Made by a program: the position numbers and the translations under genes. From positions 682,001 to 746,000 of the forward strand of contig NZ_FOZW01000001.1 of assembly GCF_900116195.1 (NCBI RefSeq): a stretch of DNA of 64,000 bases, written 5' to 3'. A model generated the notes under the pieces. That model ran no database searches and had not been told where the DNA came from. It saw only the letters and a list, made by a program, of their open reading frames with translations. Origin of the DNA: Alloyangia pacifica (GTDB lineage: Bacteria > Pseudomonadota > Alphaproteobacteria > Rhodobacterales > Rhodobacteraceae). This document shows positions 50,621-58,703 of the stretch, in pieces (the first letter of the stretch is position 1; each line of letters begins with the position of its first letter).

Positions 50621-50910
50621 CAGATCTGCTCCGTGTCGATGGCGACGGTGCGGGTGTCGCCGTCATGGGTGACCGTCAGCGCGTCGTGCCGCTCGGCGAG
50701 ATGCCGAACCACGCCGCGCGCGATGGCGATCATGAAACGGCGCCGGTCGCGCACCTCGCGGTCGCTTTCGTCCTTCGAGACCGGTGGCAGACCGTCCAGC
50801 CCCAGCAGCGCGTCGAGCTCCTCTTCCATGGCCTCGGCCATCGAGTCGGCGAAGCCGGTGAAATCCACGGGGTTGGTGGTGAGATCGCCGGGGCGAAGTC
50901 CGTGAGGCAT
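50620..50910 (-). CDS. Small eCIS protein of unknown role
   Basis: 96 residues from ATG 50910. Helical and acidic at the N-terminus (FTGFADSMAEAMEEELDALLGL), then RRRFMIAIARGVVRHLAERHDAL and a strand-rich end. Positioned between spike base and gp25 in the operon. Small proteins here are common in this eCIS group but undefined. Confidence 0.65.
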   Translation of the reverse strand: MPHGLRPGDLTTNPVDFTGFADSMAEAMEEELDALLGLDGLPPVSKDESDREVRDRRRFMIAIARGVVRHLAERHDALTVTHDGDTRTVAIDTEQI

Positions 50911-50914
50911 GGCG

Positions 50915-51616
50915 CTACTCCACAAATACCTTGGTCGAGATCAGCGAGGGCGACGGTGGCGGCATCGGCGCCACCGGCGGCGCCGGCGTCACCGGCAGCA
51001 CGCCGATGGCCAGCTCGCCCGGGTGAACATGCGCGTTGAAGATGGCGACCAGCTGGTTGAGATAGATCAGCAGGTCGTCGCCGAAGGCCGCCGGGTGACG
51101 CGCCCCCGCGCTGCCCACCTGCACCATCTGCCCGTCATGCACGACGCGCGCGAGCCCCTTGACCGTCACCGTGCCGGTGGCGACCGAGATCTCGACCTTG
51201 TTCTGTCCGGTGGCGTCGGACATCGTCATGGTCTGGCTCGCATCGTCCAGCACCGCCGTCAGCCCCAGCTCCGAGCGCCAGATCTTCGTCGTCGGCTCGC
51301 CGGGCGGCCCGGCGGGCGGCGGCATCGGCGTCTCGCCCGAGGCCCAGTAGCAGCCGGTCCAGATCGGGCGCGAGACGTCGCCCCCCTCGAATTCGATCCA
51401 GACACCCGCCCCCGGCATCGGCATCGACAAAAAGCCCGCGCCCACCCCGGCGTGCGGCACGCAGGCCTCGGCCCAGCCGGTGGGGATCGCGCCCAGCACC
51501 TCTGGCACCAGCGCGGTGAGCCGGCCACGGCGCTCGGGGTCCATCGGGTTGACCACCGTCCCGCGATGCTTGCCGTAGACCCTTTCGGTCACCTCGCTCT
51601 GCAGTCCGTCGGCCAT
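50915..51616 (-). CDS. OB-fold spike base (gp5/VgrG-like) of the eCIS
   Basis: 233 residues from ATG 51616, with GGAAG upstream. Residues about 10-90 form the gp5 OB-fold: YGKHRGTVVNPMDPERRGRLTALVPEVLG, then GVGAGFLSMPMPGAGVWIEFEGGDVSRPIWTGCYW. The rest is strand-rich and ends in a proline-rich stretch. In other eCIS the hub and OB-fold are one protein (Afp8); here they are two genes. It forms the base of the puncturing spike. Confidence 0.85.
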   Translation of the reverse strand: MADGLQSEVTERVYGKHRGTVVNPMDPERRGRLTALVPEVLGAIPTGWAEACVPHAGVGAGFLSMPMPGAGVWIEFEGGDVSRPIWTGCYWASGETPMPPPAGPPGEPTTKIWRSELGLTAVLDDASQTMTMSDATGQNKVEISVATGTVTVKGLARVVHDGQMVQVGSAGARHPAAFGDDLLIYLNQLVAIFNAHVHPGELAIGVLPVTPAPPVAPMPPPSPSLISTKVFVE

Positions 51617-51659
51617 CAGCTTCCCTTCCTCGTCTTCTAGTGCGTGCACAGCGGCGGCG

Positions 51660-52796
51660 TCAGGCCACCGCCAGCGGGTCCACGAACACCTCGGCGCCGG
51701 TCAGCCCGACGGCATTGCGCCAGAGGCCGACCGACTGCGTGTAGTCGTCGCGCGAGATCCGATGCGTCACCCGGTCAACCATGTAGAGGCCGCTGTGCTG
51801 CCGCCCGGCGCCACGCACCAGCACCGGGACCCCGACAAACAGCGGCCGCGCGAATTTCAGACCGTCGACCTCGGCCGAGGCCTGGATCGCCCGCGCGCTC
51901 TCGGTGGCGCGCTGGCTGGCGTGCCAGACCGCCTCGGCCGGGCTGGCGGCGGTGTCGCCGAAGCGGGTCTCGACCGGAGGCGGCACCACGCGGGTCAGCG
52001 CCGGCTCCAGCCCCATGGGCATCTCGGCGGCCACCGGTGCGATCACCGGGATCGGCGCGCGAGTCCGGGGATCGGTCTTTACCCCGACCACGCCCGTGGG
52101 CTTCAGCATGTCGGTGCCCACCGAGAAGGAGTCGAGGTTGGTCTGCGCGCCGAAGTCGATCGACAGCACCCCCTGCGGCGGCAGCGGCGGCACCAGCGGC
52201 GGGTGGAAATGCCCCATGTCCCGCCCCGAGAGCGGCTCGGGCTGGATGTAGAGGCTGACGCTGTTGCGCCGCGCCAGAACCTGCAGGAAGGCGGCGTCGG
52301 TGCCGCGCTGCGTGGTGGTCGTGTCGAGCATGGTGCGGAAGGGCGGCACCGGCATGACCACCGGGATCATCCCGTAGCGTCCGAAGATCGTGGTCGCGAT
52401 CAGGTCGTCTGACATGTTGGGCCAGCTGAAGGGCAGGTCCACATGCGCCATGAGCGTCCCGAGAGCATCCATGCCGACGACCTCGTAGGTCGAGGCTCCG
52501 GGCGTGTTGCTCGCCTGCAGCTGTCCGTCGGCGACGAACCCGTTGATCACCGTCAGCGGCACGCCCGGCCCTGCCGAGATGCGGATGGTGATCGGCACCA
52601 GCGGTCGGAAAAGATCGACCGCCAGCGCGTCGAAATCCCCCCAGGCGTTGCGCGACAGCTCGAAGTGCAGCCGGAAGATCGACGCCTGCCCCACCGCAGT
52701 CTCGATCTCGATCTCGCGCAGCGCGTCGAACCACGGCGGCGGCAACGGCGCGAAACCCACCTGGATCGAGAAGAAACTGGGGGGAAAGATCGCCAT
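51660..52796 (-). CDS. eCIS hub protein (gpD/Afp8 N-terminal-like)
   Basis: 378 residues. It is beta-rich with REIEIETAVGQASIFRLHFEL near the start, INGFVADGQLQAS, and RGTDAAFLQVLARRNSVSLYI, features of the late-control gpD/gp27 hub family. It makes the trimeric hub between tube and OB-fold spike. It is directly followed by the OB-fold gene. The split arrangement is a distinct subtype. Confidence 0.82.
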   Translation of the reverse strand: MAIFPPSFFSIQVGFAPLPPPWFDALREIEIETAVGQASIFRLHFELSRNAWGDFDALAVDLFRPLVPITIRISAGPGVPLTVINGFVADGQLQASNTPGASTYEVVGMDALGTLMAHVDLPFSWPNMSDDLIATTIFGRYGMIPVVMPVPPFRTMLDTTTTQRGTDAAFLQVLARRNSVSLYIQPEPLSGRDMGHFHPPLVPPLPPQGVLSIDFGAQTNLDSFSVGTDMLKPTGVVGVKTDPRTRAPIPVIAPVAAEMPMGLEPALTRVVPPPVETRFGDTAASPAEAVWHASQRATESARAIQASAEVDGLKFARPLFVGVPVLVRGAGRQHSGLYMVDRVTHRISRDDYTQSVGLWRNAVGLTGAEVFVDPLAVA

Positions 52797-52797
52797 C

Positions 52798-53088
52798 TCA
52801 GCGCCCCAGCGCGTCCGGACCGGGCACGCCGATAATCCGGCCGGGCGATGCGGTCAGCCGCGCGGGCCGTCGCTCGCGGTTCGCGTCGCAAAGCAGCCAG
52901 AAGAGCTCGGGATCACCAAGGGCGCGGTAGGCCACGAGGTCGGGGCGGTCACCGGGGCGGGTCTCGGTGCCAAGCGGCGCACGCAGCTCCGGAATCACCC
53001 GCCGCCGCTTGTAGCGCAGCACGCGACCATCGGGCGTGGTCAGCTCAGCCTCGGGAATGGCCTCGTATCGCGAGCCGCGAAAGAACAT
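52798..53088 (-). CDS. Small baseplate/tail protein X-like (LysM-type) protein
   Basis: 96 residues from ATG 53088. The motif VAYRALGDPELFWLLCDANRERRPARL matches the LysM-like/gp53 or gpX proteins located before the hub gene. It contacts the hub. Its stop is one base from the next ATG, so translation is coupled. Confidence 0.72.
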   Translation of the reverse strand: MFFRGSRYEAIPEAELTTPDGRVLRYKRRRVIPELRAPLGTETRPGDRPDLVAYRALGDPELFWLLCDANRERRPARLTASPGRIIGVPGPDALGR

Positions 53089-53171
53089 GCGTTTCCTCCT
53101 TCTCCGGACCGCGCCATGCGGACCTGTCTCTTCCTCGCGATGCCACGGCCCTGCGAACCGGACACAATGGG

Positions 53172-53822
53172 TCAGATCGGCAGCAGGCCCCGGATGCCGG
53201 TGCTGTTGCCGAAGGTGTTCAGCGTGGCCATCACCTCCTTCATGGTGAAGGAGGACATGTAGACCCAGTAGCCGGGGTTGGTGATGTCGAGATCCCGGTA
53301 GGACTGGACCTGTGCCGAGATCTCCACCTCCACCCGGATCGGGTTGAGATTGGCGTCAAACGCCTGTTCGCGCACCGACAGGCTATCGATCTGCACCGGC
53401 AGCACCCGTTTCGGCCCCCAGACCAGCAGGACCAGCGGCGCCTGTTCGCCCTGGATGAAAGCCGAGCCGGCCAGCGCCATCGCCTCGTTCGCGATGACCA
53501 GCGGATAGGAGGGGTAGAGCAGCCCCTCGAGCGCCGCGATCACCGGGTGCAGCCCGTTGTCGAGGGTGATGGCGTTCTGCGCCGGGAACTCCAACTGGTC
53601 GGCCGCGTCGATCTCGACGGTGAAGCTGATCTGCTCCTCCGGCGGGCCGTTCACCCGGTTGGAATCACCGCGCCCCCCGCCGCCGCCGCGCAGGCGGATT
53701 TGGCGCTGCATCTCGTCAGGGTTGTACTGGTAGACGATGATCGTCGGCGCGAGCTCGGGCAACTGGTAGGCGACGAGCCCACCTTTCATGATCCTCGGGG
53801 AACCGGGAAATTCCGATGTCAT
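53172..53822 (-). CDS. CIS_tube / Afp7-like baseplate-tube connector
   Basis: 216 residues, strong AGGAGG before the ATG. The N-terminus LAPTIIVYQYNPDEMQRQIRLR is the CIS tube-protein pattern (YNPxE), followed by ISFTVEIDAADQLEF and VLLVWGPKRVLPVQIDSLSVREQAFDANLNPIRVEVEISAQV. It probably forms the first ring linking tube and hub. First gene after an intergenic gap that follows the payload genes. Confidence 0.82.
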   Translation of the reverse strand: MTSEFPGSPRIMKGGLVAYQLPELAPTIIVYQYNPDEMQRQIRLRGGGGGRGDSNRVNGPPEEQISFTVEIDAADQLEFPAQNAITLDNGLHPVIAALEGLLYPSYPLVIANEAMALAGSAFIQGEQAPLVLLVWGPKRVLPVQIDSLSVREQAFDANLNPIRVEVEISAQVQSYRDLDITNPGYWVYMSSFTMKEVMATLNTFGNSTGIRGLLPI

Positions 53823-54011
53823 TCGGCCTCCTGACGGTGCGCTACACCGGATAGGATGCTGCAGAAATCACTTCTCTCAATTGCTTGGGATGATATCACA
53901 GCTCGCCCTCCTGCCCTAGTCCGGTCTCGACGTGGCGCGGAAAACAATTCATCGGGCCGCTCTACCCCGGGTTGACGCCATCCCGTTGCAACCCGGGGCG
54001 TGAAGGCGGGA
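53823..54011 (-). promoter_or_regulatory. Gap between payload and baseplate genes with hairpin and AT-rich segment
   Basis: The only sizeable gap in the eCIS operon (189 bases). A perfect 10-bp hairpin (53965-53974 with 53989-53998) lies 14 bases after the payload stop, followed on the minus strand by an AT-richer segment. It may attenuate transcription or hold an internal promoter. Confidence 0.45.
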
Positions 54012-56441
54012 TCAGAGCAGGTCATCTTCGGGCGCCCCGGGGGCTGAGCGCAGGGCCTGCGGAATGTCGAACTTCGCATCGAGGCCGATGCTCGAGATGC
54101 GCATGTACTTGCCCGCGAGATTGCCGAAGATGGCGCGGTAGGCGCGGATCTGCGCGCGGTGCAGCGCCCCGGCGCTCATGTTGGCGCGGCGGTCGAGGGT
54201 CCATAGGTTGGCAAAGCTGTCCTCGCCGCCGAATTGCAGCTCGCGGATATGGTCCACCTGCACCCCGCTCACGTCATGCCCGAGCCCGCGCAGCAACTCG
54301 CGGTACGTGGCGGATTCGGTGCGCGAGCTGGTGGCGGGCTGCACGTATTGGAAACAGCGCGACCAGTCACCGGTTTCGGGCCAGTTCTCGTCGGTCACGC
54401 CAATCGGGGTCGGGCCGGTGATGGCGGCGCCGCGCCGCGGGATGACCCGGTCGTGCGACACCAGCCTCGGCCCCTCCAGCCGTCCGACCTCGGTGGGCGC
54501 GACGCCGGGATTGACCAGCGGATCGAAAACCACCTGATCCTCGTAGAGGAACCCCGGCTTGAGCCAGCTGAGCGGCAGCGCCTTCTCGCAGGAACTGCCG
54601 TCGATCGCCAGCTGTCCCTGCCCGACCCCCAGCGCCGCCTCGATCAGCGCGCGCATCGGGATCCCGCGACCCCGGCGGCGGCGGCGGGCGCTGATCGGGC
54701 CGCTCTGCGGCGCGGCCTGAAGTTGCGCCGCGGTCGCGGGCTGCACCGAGGCGAGATCCACGTCCGGTGCAAAGGCATCGCCGAAGGTCAGCCCCCCGGT
54801 CCAGGCAAAGGGACGGCGCAGGTCCACGAGCTTCGGCCATTCGGTGGAGATCAGCTCGACCCCGAGCACGGTCAGCCCCGCGTTGGCCGAAAGATGCAGC
54901 GCCAACTGGCTCGCCGCCGCGAGCTGGATGTTGGTGCCGAGCCGGAAGCCCCGGTTTCGCTCGCTGCTGTCCCAGGCGATCTCGCTCAGGGTGTTGATGC
55001 GTCCGGCGACCTCGGCAATGCCCTCCAGCTTCAGCCCGCCGCCCACGTCGACCAGATCGATGATGCCCCCGACCTCGAGACTGGCGTGCAGATCGGCGGT
55101 GAGAACCACCTGCAGCTTCGCGCCGCCCTCGACATCGAAGGTCGCACGCCCTCCATAGCCACCACCCCCGTCCGCCGACGACAGGCAGATGTCCCGCAGC
55201 ATGCCATCGCCGTGGTGCCAGTCGACAAAGGCTTCGACACCGGCTTCCAGCTCGATCTCGATGGCTCCTATGCCGAATTCGGCAATGTCCCATTTTGCCG
55301 AGACCGTCTTCTCCGGCAGGCGGTCCAACAGGTCGATGCGGCCCTCGTTCGCCGAAAGCACCTGCCGCGGGTCCATGGTGACAAGGCATTCCCGCCTCCG
55401 CCGACCGCCAGGCATCGGGACCTCTGTGCCATAGTCGACGAGCACGCTGTCCTGCTCCTCGAAGAGATCGACCGGGTCGATCTGCCCCCGGCGGACCGCC
55501 CAGCGGAAGGTCGCGTCATAGGCCTCATCGTTTCCGCCCTCCGGCTCCGGCCCGCCCGCCTGCGGGCGCAGCGAGAAGACGATACTGTTCTCTTCGCGGT
55601 TCCGCATGACCTCGGCCACATAGGTCGCGCTGGGGATGCGGCGGTTGCAGGTCAGCAGGCGGTAGATGTAGGTCGCCGAGTTGGTGACGAAGGCGATGCG
55701 CCTCTGCTCGCAGGACACCAGAATGCGATCCACCCGGTCATGCACCATGGTGACGTCCGGCGCGGGGCTCTCCGTCCCGGGCGCGCCTGTCTCCGAACCG
55801 GTGGTGTCGTTTGCGGAGGAAGGAGCGGGATCGGCAGGCGCCGCGGCCTCGGGCCGGCGGTGGATGCGCGTGGGGCCGCTGGCGTGAAAGGCGGCATGGG
55901 TCAGCTCGTGCGCCAGCAGCCGCTGGCCCTCCGGGATGGCGGGCGCATAGCTGCCCGGCGCAAATCCGATGTGCTGCCCGAGCGTATAGGCGCGCGCATG
56001 GATCCCCTGCGCCGCGCGTTCCGTGGCCCCGTCGGTGTGCAGGCGCACCCCTGAAAGATCGGCACCGATGCGGGGCTCGAAATAGGCGCGCGTCGCTTCG
56101 GGCAAGGGCCGCCCGGCCCCGCCGAGCGCCGTCGCAGCCCGCGCGGCGCCCGCGCCATCGACCGCACCTGCGGCGGGTGCAGCCTTGAGCATCAGCAGCT
56201 CGGTCTCCTCCGCAGCGCAGGCCGCACAGGGCGCGCCGCCTGCCGCACAATCGGCGCACTGTCGGTAGATCGCAGGGGGGCCTGACGGCGGTGCGGGCGG
56301 CGTGGCTGCCGCGCCGCGCATCACCGCCTCGGAAATCCGGTCCGCTTCGCGCTCCTCGGCGCTGTCGGGCTCGGCAACGCGGACCGGCGCGGCCCCGTTG
56401 GCGGGTTGCGGCGGTGCCTGCGACTGGGCAGCGCCAGCCAT
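54012..56441 (-). CDS. DUF4157 protein with C-terminal HNH-type nuclease motif, candidate eCIS payload
   Basis: 809 residues. Residues 58-80 carry CADC...CAAC. The DUF4157 domain is at about 110-185 (YFEPRIGADLSGVRLHTD ... LLAHELTHAAF, with HExxH at 178-182). The middle is large and without known domain. At 727-757 it reads VQVDHIRELQFGGEDSFANLW, a DHIxEL...GG..S..NLW signature of HNH/ColE-type nucleases, and the end is helical. DUF4157 is a known marker of eCIS-associated proteins. Probably delivered by the particle to degrade DNA or RNA. No immunity gene is obvious. Confidence 0.75.
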   Translation of the reverse strand: MAGAAQSQAPPQPANGAAPVRVAEPDSAEEREADRISEAVMRGAAATPPAPPSGPPAIYRQCADCAAGGAPCAACAAEETELLMLKAAPAAGAVDGAGAARAATALGGAGRPLPEATRAYFEPRIGADLSGVRLHTDGATERAAQGIHARAYTLGQHIGFAPGSYAPAIPEGQRLLAHELTHAAFHASGPTRIHRRPEAAAPADPAPSSANDTTGSETGAPGTESPAPDVTMVHDRVDRILVSCEQRRIAFVTNSATYIYRLLTCNRRIPSATYVAEVMRNREENSIVFSLRPQAGGPEPEGGNDEAYDATFRWAVRRGQIDPVDLFEEQDSVLVDYGTEVPMPGGRRRRECLVTMDPRQVLSANEGRIDLLDRLPEKTVSAKWDIAEFGIGAIEIELEAGVEAFVDWHHGDGMLRDICLSSADGGGGYGGRATFDVEGGAKLQVVLTADLHASLEVGGIIDLVDVGGGLKLEGIAEVAGRINTLSEIAWDSSERNRGFRLGTNIQLAAASQLALHLSANAGLTVLGVELISTEWPKLVDLRRPFAWTGGLTFGDAFAPDVDLASVQPATAAQLQAAPQSGPISARRRRRGRGIPMRALIEAALGVGQGQLAIDGSSCEKALPLSWLKPGFLYEDQVVFDPLVNPGVAPTEVGRLEGPRLVSHDRVIPRRGAAITGPTPIGVTDENWPETGDWSRCFQYVQPATSSRTESATYRELLRGLGHDVSGVQVDHIRELQFGGEDSFANLWTLDRRANMSAGALHRAQIRAYRAIFGNLAGKYMRISSIGLDAKFDIPQALRSAPGAPEDDLL

Positions 56442-56442
56442 C

Positions 56443-58401
56443 TCAGAACCGCGCGCCGAGCATCAGCCCGACGTCGAGCCAGTAGAGCGCGTCGGGATGC
56501 GAGCCCAGCTCGCCGCCCGCGCCGAGCACCAGATCGGCGGTGAGCCCGCCGCTGCCCAAGTGCGTCGTCAGCCCGATCCCGGCCTGCGCCTCGCCGAAGG
56601 CGCTGGTGCGGGCGTCGAAATGCTCGGCTCCGCCGAGCCGGCCCTCGGGGTATTGCTCCGACGACAGTTCCCGCGAGACCCCGGCCCTTGCCCCGCCGTA
56701 GAACCGCCCGCTGACCACGCCACCGTGGACCTGGTATTCAAGCCCCGCCCGCAGCCCCACCAGTACCAGCTCGCGCTGATACGGAAGGACCTGCCCTAGG
56801 TAATTGGCCTGCGCCCCGAGGATCAGCGACGCCTCGCGCCCACGCGTCAGCGGCACTCCGATGTCGAACCCTCCCCCGGCCATCAGCGCTCCATGTCCGC
56901 CCAGCGACCCGCCGCCGCCGCGCAAATAGAGCCGGAAGTCGAGGATCACGTCGCCGACCGAGCGCAACTCGGCGTCGCAGTCGGGCATCGCGGCGCGCAT
57001 GAAGGTCTGCACATGGCGGAAGTCCCGTTCGTGAAACACGGCGAAGCGGCCGAAGGCCGAGCGGCTCCCCATGACATTGAAATCGCGCCGCACCCGTTCC
57101 GGGCGGCCCCACTCCGGCCTGCGGGCAAGAACGCTGGCATCCCGCTCCGGGTACTCGTCGCCACGGCCAAGGATCTGGTGGCCCGCCTCGTGCACCGGAA
57201 AGCCCTCGTCCACGCTCCCCGCGCAGAGCGTGGCGGCATCGCCCCGGCCCCCTCGAGGCACCACCGAGATCCGCTTGTCCGGGTCTATGTCGTCGCGGCT
57301 CGCGCGGATCCGGATCGGAATGTCGCGCCCGGCGCAATCGTGCGGGCAATCGCTCAGGCGGATCACGAACTGATCGTTCATCGCCGCGTTCACCGCGTCG
57401 ATGTAATCCCGCGCGATCTGGTCGACATCCACGTCCGCACGGTCCACCGGGCTGCCCTGACAGGAATGGCCGCGCGGATCGTTGGCCTCGAACCTGAAGC
57501 CGAAGCGGAAGGGAATGGTGATCTCGCAGCTTGATGCATTGAAGTCGACGAAGGCTTCCATCCCAGGTGCCGCGTTATAGGCCCCGGCCACGTCTTCCTC
57601 GGCGTCGGTGTCGCTGGCGGGCGCGATCTCGCGCCGTCGAACGGTGCCCTGGATATGATCGCCCGCGACGCTCGGCGCGGTGTCCACGGTCTCGACGAAA
57701 CGGGTCGATCCGCCGCCGCTGCTGTCCTCGAAAGTGTCGGTGCGGGTGGTCGGCGCAGAGGGCGCCTGGATGACCTCGGCCTCGCCCTCGACCGGGGTCT
57801 CGTCTTCCTCCTCGCGGTGGATCTGGCCGTCGCCTTGCAGAACATGCGCAAGTTCGTGCGCGATAAGCCGTTGCCCCTCACGCGAGCCCGGCGCGAAGTT
57901 GCCGGGGGCAAAGGCGATGTCCCGCCCAAGCGTGTAGGCACGCGCGTTGATGCCGCGCGCGGCGGGTTCATCGCGGTGCAGGCGAACGCCCGAGAGGTCC
58001 GCCCCGAGGCGCGGCTCGAAATAGCTGCGCAGCCCCTCGGACATCGGCGCACCGCCCGAGGCCACCGCCTCTGCAGCCCGCGCAGCGCCCGCCGGCGAGC
58101 CGCCCGAGCCAGGGCCCGCCATCCGCCCCGGGGCCGGAGAGAGGTGCAGCATCTCCTCCTCTTCGGCAGCACAGGCCGCACAGGGAGGTCCGCCCGCCGC
58201 GCAGGAGGCGCACTTGCGATGGATCACCTGCCCCGCGCCCGGGCCCGGTCCGCCGCCCAATGGCTGGCCGCTGCGCAGGCGCCCGGCGACCACGTCGTCG
58301 GCAATGCGCTCGGCCTGCCGTTCGGTCTCGGACCCTGGCGGCGAGATGCGCGGTGTGCGGCGCGCAGCGGCGGGGGATGTCATGGCATGGGAATGGATCA
58401 T
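56443..58401 (-). CDS. DUF4157 protein with second metallopeptidase motif, candidate eCIS payload
   Basis: 652 residues from ATG 58401, in ATGA overlap with the gene upstream (other ATGs at residue 7). CASC...CAAC at 64-77 and DUF4157 (YFEPRLGADLSGVRLHRD ... LIAHELAHVLQG, HExxH at 182-186) match its neighbour. A second site at 404-416, HEAGHQILGRGDEY, plus FNVMGSR at 441-447, resembles an HExxH peptidase with a Met-turn-like VMG. The C-terminal 150 residues are glycine-rich beta strands. It may cleave host proteins after injection. Confidence 0.72.
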   Translation of the reverse strand: MIHSHAMTSPAAARRTPRISPPGSETERQAERIADDVVAGRLRSGQPLGGGPGPGAGQVIHRKCASCAAGGPPCAACAAEEEEMLHLSPAPGRMAGPGSGGSPAGAARAAEAVASGGAPMSEGLRSYFEPRLGADLSGVRLHRDEPAARGINARAYTLGRDIAFAPGNFAPGSREGQRLIAHELAHVLQGDGQIHREEEDETPVEGEAEVIQAPSAPTTRTDTFEDSSGGGSTRFVETVDTAPSVAGDHIQGTVRRREIAPASDTDAEEDVAGAYNAAPGMEAFVDFNASSCEITIPFRFGFRFEANDPRGHSCQGSPVDRADVDVDQIARDYIDAVNAAMNDQFVIRLSDCPHDCAGRDIPIRIRASRDDIDPDKRISVVPRGGRGDAATLCAGSVDEGFPVHEAGHQILGRGDEYPERDASVLARRPEWGRPERVRRDFNVMGSRSAFGRFAVFHERDFRHVQTFMRAAMPDCDAELRSVGDVILDFRLYLRGGGGSLGGHGALMAGGGFDIGVPLTRGREASLILGAQANYLGQVLPYQRELVLVGLRAGLEYQVHGGVVSGRFYGGARAGVSRELSSEQYPEGRLGGAEHFDARTSAFGEAQAGIGLTTHLGSGGLTADLVLGAGGELGSHPDALYWLDVGLMLGARF

Positions 58402-58703
58402 GGAGTGTTTCCTTTTCCGGAGGACGCACCACCGAGAGAGGGCGTAGCCCCGGACCCCACGCCATCGCCGACCGTCGCGACAGGGTGGCCAGGGGCACCC
58501 CCGCCCTGAGCACCAATGGCTCCGACCAGCGCGCGCCGGAGCGCCGCGCGCAGGTCCCTCGCGTCGGCTCCCGCCGGCACCCTCACTGACAGTCGTCTAA
58601 GGTTCCCCTGCACCTCGACCGGCAGCTCCCTCGCGACATCGTCGAGGGCCCGCCGCAGCGCGCGGCGGGTCTCGTTCTCGCGCCTGTCACGGGGAATGCT
58701 CAT
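58398..58703 (-). CDS. Small eCIS-linked protein of unknown role
   Basis: 101 residues from ATG 58703. The basic helical N-terminus (MSIPRDRRENETRRALRRALDDVARELP) is followed by LRRLSVRVPAGADARDLRAALRRALV and a glycine/serine-rich tail. It overlaps the AAA gene stop and the payload start by 4-6 bases. It could be an adaptor or chaperone for the adjacent payload; this is inferred from position. Confidence 0.6.
   Translation of the reverse strand: MSIPRDRRENETRRALRRALDDVARELPVEVQGNLRRLSVRVPAGADARDLRAALRRALVGAIGAQGGGAPGHPVATVGDGVGSGATPSLGGASSGKGNTP

Noticed and set aside
48869..50905. Plus-strand open frame of 678 codons opposite baseplate genes
   Set aside because: Antisense shadow of gpJ-like and gp25 genes.
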